This document shows, one piece after another, positions 33,821-44,236 of a stretch of DNA of 64,000 nucleotides. Source of the stretch: Deroplatys truncata (Eukaryota; Arthropoda; Insecta; Mantodea; Mantidae); assembly GCA_030765065.1 (NCBI GenBank), contig CM060990.1, positions 9,671,501 through 9,735,500 on the forward strand. The letters run 5' to 3'. Position 1 is the first letter of the stretch, and every line of letters starts with the position of its first letter. Both the position numbers and the translations under genes were made by a program. The notes below the pieces were generated by a model. The model was not told the DNA's origin. It saw nothing but the letters and a program-made list of their open reading frames with translations, and made no database searches.

Positions 33821-35103
33821 GATACCAAAATGGATCGATTGGCATCGATTTCGACGGTGCGATGTATCTCCGCCAACACCAGAACGATAATGGGCTCTGT
33901 TAGCTGTTTGTGAAAGCCTATACTTATAGACACAGTGCCATGTCTAAGTCCAGAGATATAGGAATCGTTTGCGCTCATGTCTGCAGTGAGATCAAAGGCC
34001 ATGACCGTGTATCCCTGTGGGTATTGTTTTCTAGAAATGGAGTGGCCTTCGTCTTTGAAATGAATTCCGAGACCATCCTGCAGGGTTTGAAAGCACTCGA
34101 TGAAATGCCCATCGTCAAAGTTGGGTCGCAGGGGTTGGGAGGGGAAGGGTTAGCCGTTGACGTACATTGGAAACGAATTCATGTTAAAGTGCTGAAGATG
34201 ATACGGGTTTTTAGTATAGTCGCCGTTGCATGCCTTGTCCGTCACCATGTCAACGACCACTCTTCTGGGAATTTGTCCTATGAAAACGTCGTTAAAAGTC
34301 ATGTTACTGCTTTCCTTGGGAATGCTGAGTGCGTGAAAGCTGACGTCCTTGAGATGGTACTTGGCGTTGCATTTCGCCAAGACCGCCTGATGAGCAAGTT
34401 TAATGGTGGGAGACGGCCTAACGGCTTTCAGATGCAGGGTGGCGGATTGAATTTCTGCGGACACTTTAAAATCCTTATTTTCGGTAAACAGATAAAACTG
34501 AGGAGAGGAGGGAGCCAACTTTATGGTGAGGCTGACGTTGTTGAGGAGCAGGTTTTCCTGCCTAAAAAGTGCGTTGGAGAGGCACCCAATGTGTTGTACG
34601 ACTTTACCTCCCTTGGTAAACCCCTGTCACCACAGAAAACCTTGATTGGCCGCAAACGTGTCCATGATGCCCGCGGTGTCCATCTTCCAAAGGGAGGCCT
34701 CAAGACGGGAGTTCATGGCATCGTTAGAATAATTGAGCAGAGTTTCGAGGTACGTTCTATAAGGGTAGCCGGGTTGCGGCATGGAAACGATGACATTGTT
34801 TAGCGACACTTCCACTTGCTGGAAGAGGGAACTGAGGGCGTTGTTGACCAAGGTGACGTTATCCTCTGCGGCGATCGCTTTTCCTTCGCCATCCACGATC
34901 CTCACGAACAGCTCTAGTTTCACATAAGTCATGTCCAGGTAATCGTCGGCGTTGCCGGAATAATGAAAGGTGATGGGAGCATTCTTTATAATAGTATTTT
35001 GTGGATTTAGGTAAATGAAGCGATAGTCCTCTACGTTCATTTGAACAGGAAGGTCTCTAAAGAGGTCCAGCTCTGAGCTCATGTGAACGGTTGCTTCGGC
35101 CAT
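33817..35103 (-). pseudogene. Major capsid protein (double jelly-roll, hexon-like), two nonsense codons
   Basis: One frame of 428 codons runs from the ATG at 35103 to TGA at 33817. It is interrupted by TGA (34627-34629) and TAA (34150-34152) but never shifts. Family landmarks are in order: SELDLFRDLPVQMNVED, SLFQQVEVSLNNVIVSMP, YPYRTYLETLLNY, QENLLLNNVSLTIKL, AKYHLKDVSFHALSIPK, GQIPRRVVVDMV, then GYTVMAFDLTADMS and VEIDANRSILVS. It would form the capsid trimers. The start overlaps the upstream stop as TAATG and the end overlaps the protease start as ATGA. The two premature stops would give a truncated protein unless read through. Confidence 0.85.
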
Positions 35104-35534
35104 TACGAAAAGATGTCTTGCACCTTTCGCCTACAGCGTTTGGTCTTAGACTGCGCGAATGTCTTGGATTTTGTGCGTTTTATTCTCTTGATGCGCCCCA
35201 TGCCCGAACCCAGCATAGAGTCGATCTTTTCGTCTGCTTTTCGCTTGAGATTCGAACCTGCCTCCTTAAGTCTCGTATTAAGCGATTCCTTAGGAGATGT
35301 TCCGGAAGCGGCCACGTCAGCAAGCACGTTTGCGCCTACTTTCAGTGCCTCCTTTCCTACGGTCTTTGCCCCGCTTTTGAGAAATGGAAGAATGGTTCTG
35401 AAAAGGCCTCCTAGGGCAGAAAACGGGCCGCTTCCTTTTTGATAGCGCCTAACTCTGTAGAGAACGAAATTTCGGTCGTCTAAAGCGCCACCGGCCTGAT
35501 TGAGATAGTAGTGCGTGGCGGTGTGCACATCCAT
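35103..35534 (-). CDS. pVI-like virion protein, intact
   Basis: 143 residues from the ATG at 35534, uninterrupted. The hydrophobic-amphipathic block FSALGGLFRTILPFLKSGAK followed by VGKEALKVGANVLADVA is a recurrent Polinton signature. The C-terminus is strongly basic (KRKADEKI, then GRIKRIKRTKSK). In relatives this type of protein is compared with adenovirus protein VI (membrane-active, capsid-internal). That role is family knowledge, not shown here. Its ATG overlaps the minor-capsid stop (TAATG) and its stop overlaps the major-capsid ATG (TAATG). Confidence 0.7.
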   Translation of the reverse strand: MDVHTATHYYLNQAGGALDDRNFVLYRVRRYQKGSGPFSALGGLFRTILPFLKSGAKTVGKEALKVGANVLADVAASGTSPKESLNTRLKEAGSNLKRKADEKIDSMLGSGMGRIKRIKRTKSKTFAQSKTKRCRRKVQDIFS

Positions 35535-36648
35535 TATTGCGGTTTGGGGCGAAAGGTGAGAACTACAGTGGAGGAAAATCCGTCAGCAAATGGCAACAGA
35601 TCGCCAAAACCGTTCCTTAAATCTATGTTGACCGTCTTGAAATCTCGCTGCATAAGAGGTATCCAATTCAGAGGAAAAAATTACTTTTCATCGGTCATGT
35701 ACGTGTTGTTGCTTTTTTTCGTATTCCACCGCCGCGCTCTCTATGACCTGTACAAAGGTATCGCCCTACACTTGTGGAACTACTAGATTGCAGTAGATGA
35801 ACATTTCGTAAGGAAATCCCATATGCGGATCTACGGGGTGTGTAGCGTCTGGGTGAAGTACGAGGTTGGTAAAGGGCTGGAAGCCGAGCATTTTTGCTAA
35901 AGCCGGAGACAGTAGCAAACTGTGAATGAGGTGCTTAGTTTCGGCGGGTGCAGCAGTTTCCATCGGGGCGTTTACGTCCGAGGTGGTTGGCGCAGTTTGT
36001 GGTTTGGGGACGTTCGGAGTGGTTTGCGGAGTTTCTGTCGGCTTAGGCGCACTATGTAGCGGCTTAGTTGCAGGTTTTGAGGGCAACGCATGTTGCGGTT
36101 TTGACGGGGTATGTCCCGGCTTCGGTCTGCTGGTAGACTTTGTTTTCTGTTTCGGCGCGTCGCTGAGGTAATCCATTTTCGCAGGGGTTAGCCGCTTTTT
36201 TGAACGCACCACGTTTTCTACAATGCCATCAAGTGCAATGTCGGGTAACATATCAGGATGAGTGGCCGCATCGTTCACGCTTGCCTTTCCTTCGACTTCG
36301 TTGTAAACAAAAGATCTTTTACATTGAGATGATCGTGAATAACAGCGTTTATGGTGTTTACCAACTCTTTTGGTTGGTGCTGGATGGCTTCAGGCATATG
36401 TAAACTATACTTGGAACGCGTGGGCTGGCGCGTCATGGTGTACTTTGTGCCTATAATTTGACTGGCGTGCTTTGCGACATTATAAAATTTAACGGGGTAC
36501 CTAAACTTTTGGAGTGCCACTTCCCATTCTCCCTGCAGCACGATTCTTTCTGGCAATATGTTTGAAAATTTGGCCGTTGTGTTGTCTGTGAAATGGTCCA
36601 TGGACGCGTTGCTCACAAGGTGATGGAAAATGGTTGGGTTTTAATCAT
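35534..36648 (-). pseudogene. Minor capsid protein (penton-like), multiply broken, with proline-rich insert
   Basis: The ATG at 36648 overlaps the integrase stop (ATGA). The N-terminal signature NILPERIVLQGEWEVALQ is typical of Polinton minor capsid proteins. The middle keeps LLLSPALAKMLGF and YEMFIYCNLVVPQ. The C-terminal beta-strand part (NIDLRNGFGDLLPF) ends at TAA 35534-35536. Lesions are a frameshift near 36617, a frameshift near 36290, TAG at 35766-35768 and a frameshift near 35690. Between the N- and C-terminal parts sits a Pro/Thr/Lys-rich insert (about 35930-36170) with many PKP and TPxxxP steps, probably a flexible linker. Confidence 0.7.
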
Positions 36649-37700
36649 AGCGATTGGACGGTCGAAGCCTGTACCCAAGAGTTGAATTTGGAAAAATATC
36701 CTCTCCACTTGACCAAAAACTGCTTGTTGCGACCGCTACCACGGGTTTGCACAATGCGGTCTATTTGAAACGTTTCAGGAAGCGCTACCTCTTGCAGTTC
36801 CTCGGCGTAGAAGTTGCCGTCTATGTCTTCGTCGGCTAGGTCCTTCAATTTATATACCACCGGAGATCCGTGCAGGACCTTGGAAACCTGAAATATTTCG
36901 TGTGTCCAATTTTGCTCGTACCCCTTATCGAACTTCATTTTTTCTTTAGAAATACGGACGTGATCCCCGACTTTAAATTTATCTGCCCTGGTTTCAGGCA
37001 TGCGCCTGCCAGCGTACAAATTGTGGTAGACCTGCAAAATGTTGGAAGCGTTGACGTCTTTTGGGGCCATTTTTATAGATCTGTGATAGGAACTGTTGTA
37101 CGACTTGACCAACTCCGGTAGAACCTCCACGTATCTATAACTGTGTTTGTGCGTGAAATACTTCCACATCTTGGTTTTAAGGGTACGGTAAAAGCGTTCT
37201 ACAACGCTGGCTTTGACATTATTTTTAGTGGTGTAATGTTCTACGCCGTGTTTCCTTAGAAAATCGCGAAAAGTCTTGTTGGTGAACTCTGTGCCTTTGT
37301 CGGTTTGCAGCACCTTCGGAACGCGCTCGGAAATGATGGTCTTAAAGGCTTGCGTGACTTCGGTGCCTACCTTTGTCTTTAAAGGTACTGCCCAGGCGTA
37401 CTTGGAGAATACGTCAAACACGGTTAGAATGTACACGTACGGTTGGTTGTGCTCCTTGACGGCATTCATCACGTTAAGATCGGCTTCCCTAAGATCGTCT
37501 ATATTGGTTACGTGATAGTATCTGGTGGGAAACCGTTTTCGCACCGGTTTGAGAAAGGTGTGATTGTCTTGCGTTCGAAGAAAGGACTCAATGCTAGACT
37601 TTGGTAAAACCGTGGCTTTGCGAAGCGCGTTTACGGTGTCTAACCCTGCATAATGATCTGGCCGGTCGTAATAGCTCTTTATGGCGGTCCACTCCATCAT
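36645..37700 (-). CDS. INT: Retroviral-type integrase with C-terminal chromodomain, intact
   Basis: 351 residues without interruption. The catalytic core has D74 (READLNV), D134 (LQTDKGTEF) and E168 (VVERFYRTLK), plus the typical VFDVFSKYAWAVPLKTK strand. An SH3-like region (KFKVGDHVRISKEK, about 241-305) follows. A chromodomain closes the protein (about 311-351, FQIDRIVQTRG, then FLVKWRGY and a further W). No complete HHCC zinc motif is visible at the N-terminus. It should insert the element through the TIRs and produce 6-bp duplications. The chromodomain may direct it to methylated-histone chromatin. Both ends overlap neighbouring genes (ATGATG before, ATGA after). Confidence 0.92.
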   Translation of the reverse strand: MMEWTAIKSYYDRPDHYAGLDTVNALRKATVLPKSSIESFLRTQDNHTFLKPVRKRFPTRYYHVTNIDDLREADLNVMNAVKEHNQPYVYILTVFDVFSKYAWAVPLKTKVGTEVTQAFKTIISERVPKVLQTDKGTEFTNKTFRDFLRKHGVEHYTTKNNVKASVVERFYRTLKTKMWKYFTHKHSYRYVEVLPELVKSYNSSYHRSIKMAPKDVNASNILQVYHNLYAGRRMPETRADKFKVGDHVRISKEKMKFDKGYEQNWTHEIFQVSKVLHGSPVVYKLKDLADEDIDGNFYAEELQEVALPETFQIDRIVQTRGSGRNKQFLVKWRGYFSKFNSWVQASTVQSL

Positions 37701-38098
37701 TTACTTGAACAGAGGTTGCCACCTTCGCTTGCGAAGGTTATAGTTGGGTTTTTCTTGTGTTTTCTGGGGGACGCAGGTTTAGGTCTCGCTTTGTTGGTAG
37801 ACGATGCTTGGAATATCTTCTGTTCTTGTTTCACCTCTACGTCTTCGTACACGTCCTCCAACTGAAAGTCGTCGTCGTCATCGTCACGTTGCAGGTAAGG
37901 CTGTCTCACTTGTGTAACGAGTCCCAGATAGTTTCCCAATTTATATTTCAGTAGTTGCCACTTTTCGGGTGGGGATAGCTTTGCTCGGTGCACGCTATCT
38001 ATTTCTTTGGCTAATCTATAGATGGATTTGTCTATCGTGTGAAGCTTATCGACCGCTTTGGGCTGCGCCGCTACCACGATTTGCTTACCGTACTTCAT
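37697..38098 (-). CDS. Polinton conserved unknown protein
   Basis: 133 residues from the ATG at 38098, which overlaps the stop of the upstream pX-like gene as TGATG; the GTG at 38101 is in frame but less likely. The N-terminal half is helical and basic (KLHTIDKSIYRLAKEIDSVH). The middle has six consecutive Asp (QRDDDDDDFQLEDVYEDVEV), and the tail is Lys/Pro-rich. The function is not recognised. Its position between the pX-like and integrase genes suggests a virion or DNA-associated protein. Its stop overlaps the integrase ATG (ATGATG). Confidence 0.6.
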   Translation of the reverse strand: MKYGKQIVVAAQPKAVDKLHTIDKSIYRLAKEIDSVHRAKLSPPEKWQLLKYKLGNYLGLVTQVRQPYLQRDDDDDDFQLEDVYEDVEVKQEQKIFQASSTNKARPKPASPRKHKKNPTITFASEGGNLCSSK

Positions 38099-38465
38099 CA
38101 CGCAAACTTTGATATGAGAGCGCTACCTAGCGAGGCCAGCACGGGTATAAGGAATGCCGGTAAGAACCCTCCTTTTTCCACCAAGATTTTTTCTTCTTCT
38201 TCAACGACAGCTTCTTGTCGACTGACTTTCTCCACGCGGTTTTATGCCTTTTTAAACGATTCAGACTTTTGGCCGGTAATGGCACGTTGCCCTTAGTCAC
38301 GTTCAGCATGCATTCCGAAATGGCTTTCACCAGTTCTGGGCTAGCATGCTTTAGTAACGTTTTCCGCAGAGCAGGCTTCGCCCTTGCTATAACAGTTAAA
38401 TTTCCGTGCTGTCTCGCCACCAGCGGACTGCTAAGTTTCGCCATGCTCAACCTTCCTCTAGCCAT
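38098..38465 (-). pseudogene. pX-like basic protein with hydrophobic Gly-Gly tail, frameshifted
   Basis: From the ATG at 38465 the frame encodes RKTLLKHASPELVKAISECM and LPAKSLNRLKRHKTAWRKSV, then a lysine run. In a six-base T run on the plus strand (38187-38192) the coding potential moves to another phase. There it continues as a Gly-Gly-Phe-Leu-Pro hydrophobic tail ending in TGA at 38098-38100. This layout (basic body, GGFLP-type tail) is conserved in Polintons and recalls adenovirus core protein X. The unshifted frame ends at 38127 with an unrelated tail. A homopolymer length error or slippage could also explain it. Confidence 0.7.
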
Positions 38466-38507
38466 GCTTGCTCCACAATGACAGCCGTTGCCACTTTAAC
38501 GCGTTAT

Positions 38508-39162
38508 TTAAAATCCACACTCGTTGGGCACAAAGTACGAGAGAGTTTCTTCCGGCAACACACCAGTTCGATATCTGTACCGATCGGGTGTATACTGCGT
38601 GCAGTCCAGCACCAGATAGCCGTGCGGATGCTTGGTAGCCTTTTCAAAAGCTTCCAGCAGAAACCTAGAGTTCCTAGGATCAATCTGCTGGCAAAGCCTT
38701 TCGATCTGCATCTTGTCTCGGTTGTTCTTAAACGCCACGATATAATTGGCGATATAGGGAAATAGTTCTATATTTCTTTCCTTGAGGAAACACGTTTTGC
38801 AGAATGTACATGATCCCAAAGCGCTTGTGATGCGAATCTCTCTTGAAAAAATTGGACACGTGGTCCCCTCCACCTTCGAGCATAAGATCATCTAGAATCA
38901 CGAGGTAGTTCTCTCCCACCGATTGCAATTCCGGAATGCCCGCGTGCGTTTCGCATACCACTGTAAATCGGCCCAGTTTTGGAGAATATTCCAGAGGGTG
39001 GCACCACAGCACCTTTTTAGGCACGCGCTCAAACATGTGGCGGGCGTTGCGTATCAAGCTTTTCACAAAGGTGGATTTTCAGCATCGCGAAGGCCCAGCA
39101 ATTAGCATGGTGCAGGGGAAACTAAATTGCCTGTGGATGTCATGGTATCCGCCCAAGTTCAT
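38508..39162 (-). pseudogene. FtsK/HerA-type genome-packaging ATPase, broken in the P-loop
   Basis: From the ATG at 39162 the frame reaches LIAGPSRC and then TGA (39079-39081), at the position of the conserved Walker A glycine. KSTFVKSLIRNARHMF follows in the same frame. Walker B is LVILDDLML, and LQNVFPQGKKYR is the family sensor region. A frameshift at about 38745-38752 moves the rest (NYIVAFKNNRDKMQI, then HPHGYLVLDCTQYTPD) to another phase ending at 38508. The product would translocate DNA into capsids. As written it is dead twice over. Confidence 0.85.
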
Positions 39163-39244
39163 TGTGCCTCTAAGTGGGTATAGTGCGTATAAATGAACCT
39201 TCGTGTGAAGGAGCGTCACATTTTATGATGCACCTTTACTCGCG

Positions 39245-39260
39245 CCTTCTCTTATACCCG
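39245..39260 (-). promoter_or_regulatory. Candidate TATA box for the structural-gene transcript
   Basis: Minus-strand GGGTATAAGAGAAGG lies just downstream of the polymerase stop and about 90 bases before the ATPase ATG. It is the only clear TATA-like site that I see in this gap. A short hairpin (CCTTCACACGAAGG) follows. Confidence 0.35.
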
Positions 39261-39265
39261 TAAGA

Positions 39266-42200
39266 TTAGGAGTCAAAGTTGTCGACTAGCACGCGCTTGT
39301 TTACTACCATGCGAAAGGTCTTGAAATCGGGCTGGGTCACCACGGCCCAACCGGGTTTTCTCGAAATGTGTGTTCCCCTCAGCGTCATCGACCTAGTGCG
39401 GTCGCGGAGAACCACGTCGCGAATGACGTCGGCATTCACGCGCTTCAAGTTGCCAGAATTAAGCGTGATGCCCTTGATCTTGCACACAGAGAAGGTCTTA
39501 TCGCCTTCGGGACACGTGATCTCGAGACTATAGCTTTTTGGCCCCGTGGAGGAAAAGCGGGAGATGTACGCACCCTTCCCGTACTTCTCCAGTTCGTCCG
39601 TCATGTCGCCCAGGAAGCGCCCCGCGGACGGCATCCACTGCCCCGGTGCCGCGGTGGCGATGATGGAGTCGGTATCAAAGTAGCACACCCGTTCTTCGAG
39701 TCGTTTCAGGTATGTATAAAGCACTAGGCGCGTGTGTGCCGTAGTGTAGGCCACAATGACAGCGTTGGTCGTGGGGTTCAACCGGGAACTTTGCTCGCAG
39801 TACCTCCACACCACGTACATCTTCTCGTCCATGGTAAGCATGTACGACTGCACCTCTACTCCCGGGTCGTTGAGCAAATCGATCAGTCTATCGTAACGGT
39901 CCACCAGCTCGCTCTTAGGCAGATTGTCCCTCTGGCCGTATTTTCCCCAAAGGGAGTTGAGCATCAACTTGGCCAGTTCTCGCCTGCCAGGATTTTCGGC
40001 AATGGCTTGAGGATCCAGGGCAATGCCTTCGCGCTCCAAGAATTGCTTAACGTATTGCTCCTTTGCGACAGGCCTGTCGGCATCGGAGGGCCAACCGGAG
40101 GTTTCGGTCTTGATCTTTAGAAACGCATTGACGTAGTTCTCAAAGAGACCCTTCACCCGGTGGCTGGGTCGTATTGCACCACTTCGTACTCCCATATTTC
40201 ATGGACCTGCAATAATCGGTATCCTTCCTCCAGGGCGACTTTCATCTCGTCAACGACCCAGGTTCCCGTCATGGACCTGTCTTCGTCCTTGTGATGACAC
40301 TCCTCTTGGTTCTCCGCATCTGCACAAGCGCGACACAGCGGAAACATCATTTTGCCGTTAATGCGCGCCGGCAGCACAGGGTGATAAAGCCTTTGAGGCG
40401 GTAAGACCTTGCACTTGACGATGCCTCCCCGCACGTCTTCCAAGCGCGGAAAGTGATCCACGTGAATCTTTGGGTGACCCACAGGATAAGGCTTTGTCTT
40501 GTTGACGAACGGGTACAGGCTGCACACGTCGTAATAAAAAAGTTTCGTATCTCCAGAGGACTCGCAATACGTCCTGGTACAGTTGGTGTGGCCCCCGAAA
40601 AAGGCATCTCTAGGGTTTAAGGGTTGCGGAATGGGAAAATGTTCGGCATGGTGTGCTAGTTCCTCATTCGCCTTCATCATGGTGTTGAACTCGCACTCCC
40701 ACATTTCCACCACGGCATAGCCGGCATCCCTCAACTTCTTCCTGACCTCCGTGCTCTGGTATCTAGAAGCCATGGTTTCATTCCCCGTGCTGTGCACCGC
40801 GGCGTGCCGATATGGAAAGCATTTTGGGCAGCCGTGAAAGAAGCAACCGTGAAAGTTGTACACCGTCCTATCGTCCCTGTACCCGTCCAACTTGTGACCT
40901 TCGATAATGAGATCTCGTCCTCTCAGTGCGTGCGTGATGGTCACCTTTTCTTGCCGCTCCACCCAAGATAACCAAATGCACGCTATGCGCGATTGTCTGT
41001 CCGCCAGACGGTACCCGCCGCCGGGTATAACGGCAATCTTAACTTTTGGCATGAAGCGCTTTCTGTACACGTTCATGCACGCTTGTGCGATGGTGACGCA
41101 TTCTCTAAACGGATCGATGCCGTTCTCGTCAAGGAACTCCTTTCTAAACTTTAATACTCCCCGACTTAAGAGGAACACGTCCATTTTGCAATACGTCACC
41201 ATCTCGGCTTTCATGTCAGAAACATACCCGGAGGCGACCTTGTCTTCGTACCACTGCTCGAAAGCTCTTCGATCCTCTATGGACATGCCCTCTGGACAGT
41301 AATATCTTTGGTGAGGCATGGGTCCCACATACGTCTCGTTTCCCTTCCTGTTAAACAGGTAAGGAAAATAGCCTTTTCCGACCTTCAACTGAAAGGTTTT
41401 CGCAAATCGAGCCAGTGGCATGGGTATGAAGTTAAGCGAATCCACAAAAGTGACGTCACCGTGCTTCATTTTGTATATCTTGGTGCCGTTCATGATGAGT
41501 TCGGGCTCCCAATTTAACTCGCTCATCATGTACTGCAACAGAAATTGTCCGTCATAGCTTTTGAGGTTGTGTGCAATGACGATCACGTCCCAACCTTTAA
41601 ACCTGGGCTGGCGAATGTGTTCGAACAAGCGCTTTATCGGTTGGTCGTTAAACACCAGTTCCTTGGCTCCACATTTCGTGCAGTGCGCCATTTTGTGGTC
41701 TTCGTCGATGCACAATGGACAGACTTGATAAAGAACGCACAGGTTTGGCACGTGCACAAACGTACTCGCTTTGCCCAAATACAGCGTTTCCTGAGTACAT
41801 TCAAAATCGATAAATACAAACAGGTACCGATTTCGACAATTGGGGGCACGGTATGCTTGAATGTAGCACTTATGTCCTGGAAGAACATGCAACTTACAGT
41901 TACTACAAAATACTTCTGCACACTGGTGGGACGCCTTTCTCAGCCTCGTGTTCATCAGTTTGTTGCACAAGCGGCATACCTTTTCCACGTCGCAAACGGA
42001 CAAACATTTCGGATAAAAAGCCCCTTTTGCCAAGTGCTGTCCAAAACATAGCTGTCCCTTAAAATCGCGATAATACGCATTGCAATGCACGTAATGGTCA
42101 AATCTGTCAACGCACGGTTGATGGCATTTTGTGCATAGTTGGTCACAACGGCGGTACTCCTTTTTATGCTTATACGGATGGTTGCACCGTCTGCAGTAGG

Positions 42201-43052
42201 CCCTGCACTGAAAACATTTGTGCAGGTGTACTATGGCGTTAACATGCCCATCGTGGAGCATCAGATCGATGTTCTTTTTTCCGGCGTCCTGGGATTTATA
42301 CAGTACGTTTGTACCGGTGTGGTCTCCAAAGACCGTGATGGCATAATCTTTTAAAGACGTGTCAAATTTCTTTACTTCATCCAGAGTAAACCTATATTCC
42401 GTCTTCCCTATCGCTTCGCACAACGCTATCGCCTTCCGCTTTTGGAGAAACTCAGACCGCGTAATGGTTAGGTAATTCACATCGTGGTCTGCCCGTGCCT
42501 TGCTCACTGCAATGGCTCTTGGCATACATAAGGTATCATTGTTTCTTATTTCTATGATGCCTTTATTCTTTCTGCATTCATCGCAGCGCTTAAAACACCT
42601 GCGACCTCCTTCGTCCACACACAAGATATCTTGATTGGCCCCTGCATCAGAAAAACATTGTTACTTTGCATCACCTTTTGGATGCTTTGTAATATCGCTT
42701 CTGGGTTGACTTGATCTACACGGCGAACACTGACATTGAATGGTTTCGAAGGGGAATCCGTTATGGTTAAACCCAGAAATCCGGGGCTGTTTTCTAGTAG
42801 GTTCTCATTCGCAAATTTTAAAAAATCATTAAACACCTGCGAAATCCACTGCACTGGGTCTGCATGCTGTGGCATCGCGGACACAGAGATTTCTGTCTCC
42901 GTAAAACCCGAAAAAAATTTCTTCATCGTCCTTTGACGATGCTGCAAAATTTTAAAAGTAGGCTGCAAAACCCCCTCATCGTCACTTACCTCCTCCTCCT
43001 CCGGCCCTGCATGAGTGGATGTCACCGCTTGTGGTGTAGAGCTCTTCTCCAT
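39266..43052 (-). pseudogene. POLB: Protein-primed family B DNA polymerase (pPolB), two frameshifts
   Basis: The gene starts at the ATG at 43052 and ends at TAA 39266-39268, about 1,260 codons in three phases. The first part (to about 42610) encodes the N-terminal region ending QGPIKISCVW. A frameshift leads into a long Cys-rich part with many CxxC/CxxH pairs. The exonuclease motifs follow: FIDFECT, IAHNLKSYDGQF and YCKMDVFLL. NFHGCFFHGCPKC, typical of these enzymes, comes next, then motif A (YYDVCSLYPF). A second frameshift at about 40150-40165 precedes motif B (LMLNSLWGKYGQ) and motif C (CYFDTDS). All catalytic carboxylates are present, so only the reading phase is broken. The enzyme would replicate the element from the TIRs. 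Confidence 0.9.
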
Positions 43053-43065
43053 TATCTTTCACTCT

Positions 43066-43102
43066 GTTGTAACTGCGTTCGTTATGCCTTGTTATATATT
43101 CG
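43066..43102 (-). promoter_or_regulatory. Candidate core promoter of the polymerase gene
   Basis: The minus strand has TATATAA at 43098-43092 and an initiator-like GCAGTTA about 24 bases further on. The polymerase ATG comes only about 20 bases after that. The spacing fits an arthropod TATA/Inr promoter. It is motif-based inference. Confidence 0.45.
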
Positions 43103-43829
43103 CACTTGCGAGAGTCAAATAGTTACTCACTACACTAGTCCAAACAGCATTTTGCCATAAAATTCAACAGTTTCTTTTATTCCATATGCTAAACGTATAC
43201 GCACCTTTATCGTCAAACAACTGTTAAGTTTCTTTTCGTTAATTCAATAACATGCAGTGTTTATGTTACGCCAGCTTCAAAGCATTATTTTTTACCGCAC
43301 GAAGTTTTCATATAGCCTTATCGGCAACCGCAAACTTCCGTGCGAACTTGACCGTGAGTCAGCCGGCGACAGTCTGGCGCGCATCCGGTTCGGCAAGCAA
43401 ACATCCTGCTAACGGGCTGGATTGCCGGCAAGTACAGATTTCTTTCATTCACGCCTCGACAGTTGACTTCGACAGTAGCTACTGTGAACACGTGTGTCGT
43501 ACACTGTTTTTGACCGCTTTCGACCGGCAATGAGAACCCTGCTCCTACGTACGCTAGCGACCATTACGATGGTCCAGTACCAGGTTTTTGGTATAGTTAA
43601 ATTACGTCTTTGCAAAGGGCGTCTGTACCGCTTTAAAAAACCTAGGTATATCAGTGCGTAGTGATGTTGGTTGATCTTAAAGCTGGTTAAGCATTTTCAA
43701 AAACAGTTTGCTTTTATTTTTTCGCGTCTCGTGAAGCTGCTGCCCTTTTGGTGACGCATCAAGACCAGTAAGAGGTAAGTACCACACGTATAACTATTTT
43801 TCGGCCCTGCTTGGCGTAGGAATATATCG

Positions 43830-44105
43830 TTTAGTGTTTTGGTACTGGGTTTGAGACCAAACTACAAACTCCACATTCCACCACATTTAAAATAGCGTTG
43901 CGGTAGAAATACGTGATTCAGTGTTTTGGTACGGGGTTTGAGTTCCAAAGTAAAAAAGAAGTCCACATTCCACCAACATTCCTATTTAAAATACCGTTAA
44001 AGTTCACGTTTAATTCGAAGTTGTGATGTCACGTTCAAAACGAAGGTCCAAGGAGTAATTTTTCAATGTGTTGGGTTTTGGTATTGGGTTTCAATCCCAA
44101 CAGAT
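43830..44105 (+). repeat. Three degenerate repeats of GTTTTGGTAnnGGGTTT
   Basis: AGTGTTTTGGTACTGGGTTT (about 43834), AGTGTTTTGGTACGGGGTTT (about 43920) and a GGGTTTTGGTATTGGGTTT variant (about 44072). The first two also share the downstream CCACATTCCACCA and TTTAAAATA blocks. Confidence 0.65.
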
Positions 44106-44172
44106 GCGTTAACGATCACGGCTATCATCAATACCGACGCAAATCACCTTCACTTCGCCTTATTTATTCCGT

Positions 44173-44236
44173 TGTCCAATCCAATCACGTTTTATTTTCA
44201 CCAATCACAAAGAGTCTTATTTTCTCCAATCACAAC
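44173..44236 (+). promoter_or_regulatory. CCAAT-box cluster
   Basis: Four CCAAT motifs on the plus strand within about 60 bp. Three are followed by CAC or CACA, giving CCAATCAC. This is typical of NF-Y-type promoter clusters, but no rightward gene was identified. Confidence 0.45.

Noticed and set aside
32409-34803. Large plus-strand frames opposite the Polinton genes (for example 33910-34803)
   Set aside because: These are antisense shadows of the major capsid and accessory genes. All recognisable domains are on the minus strand.
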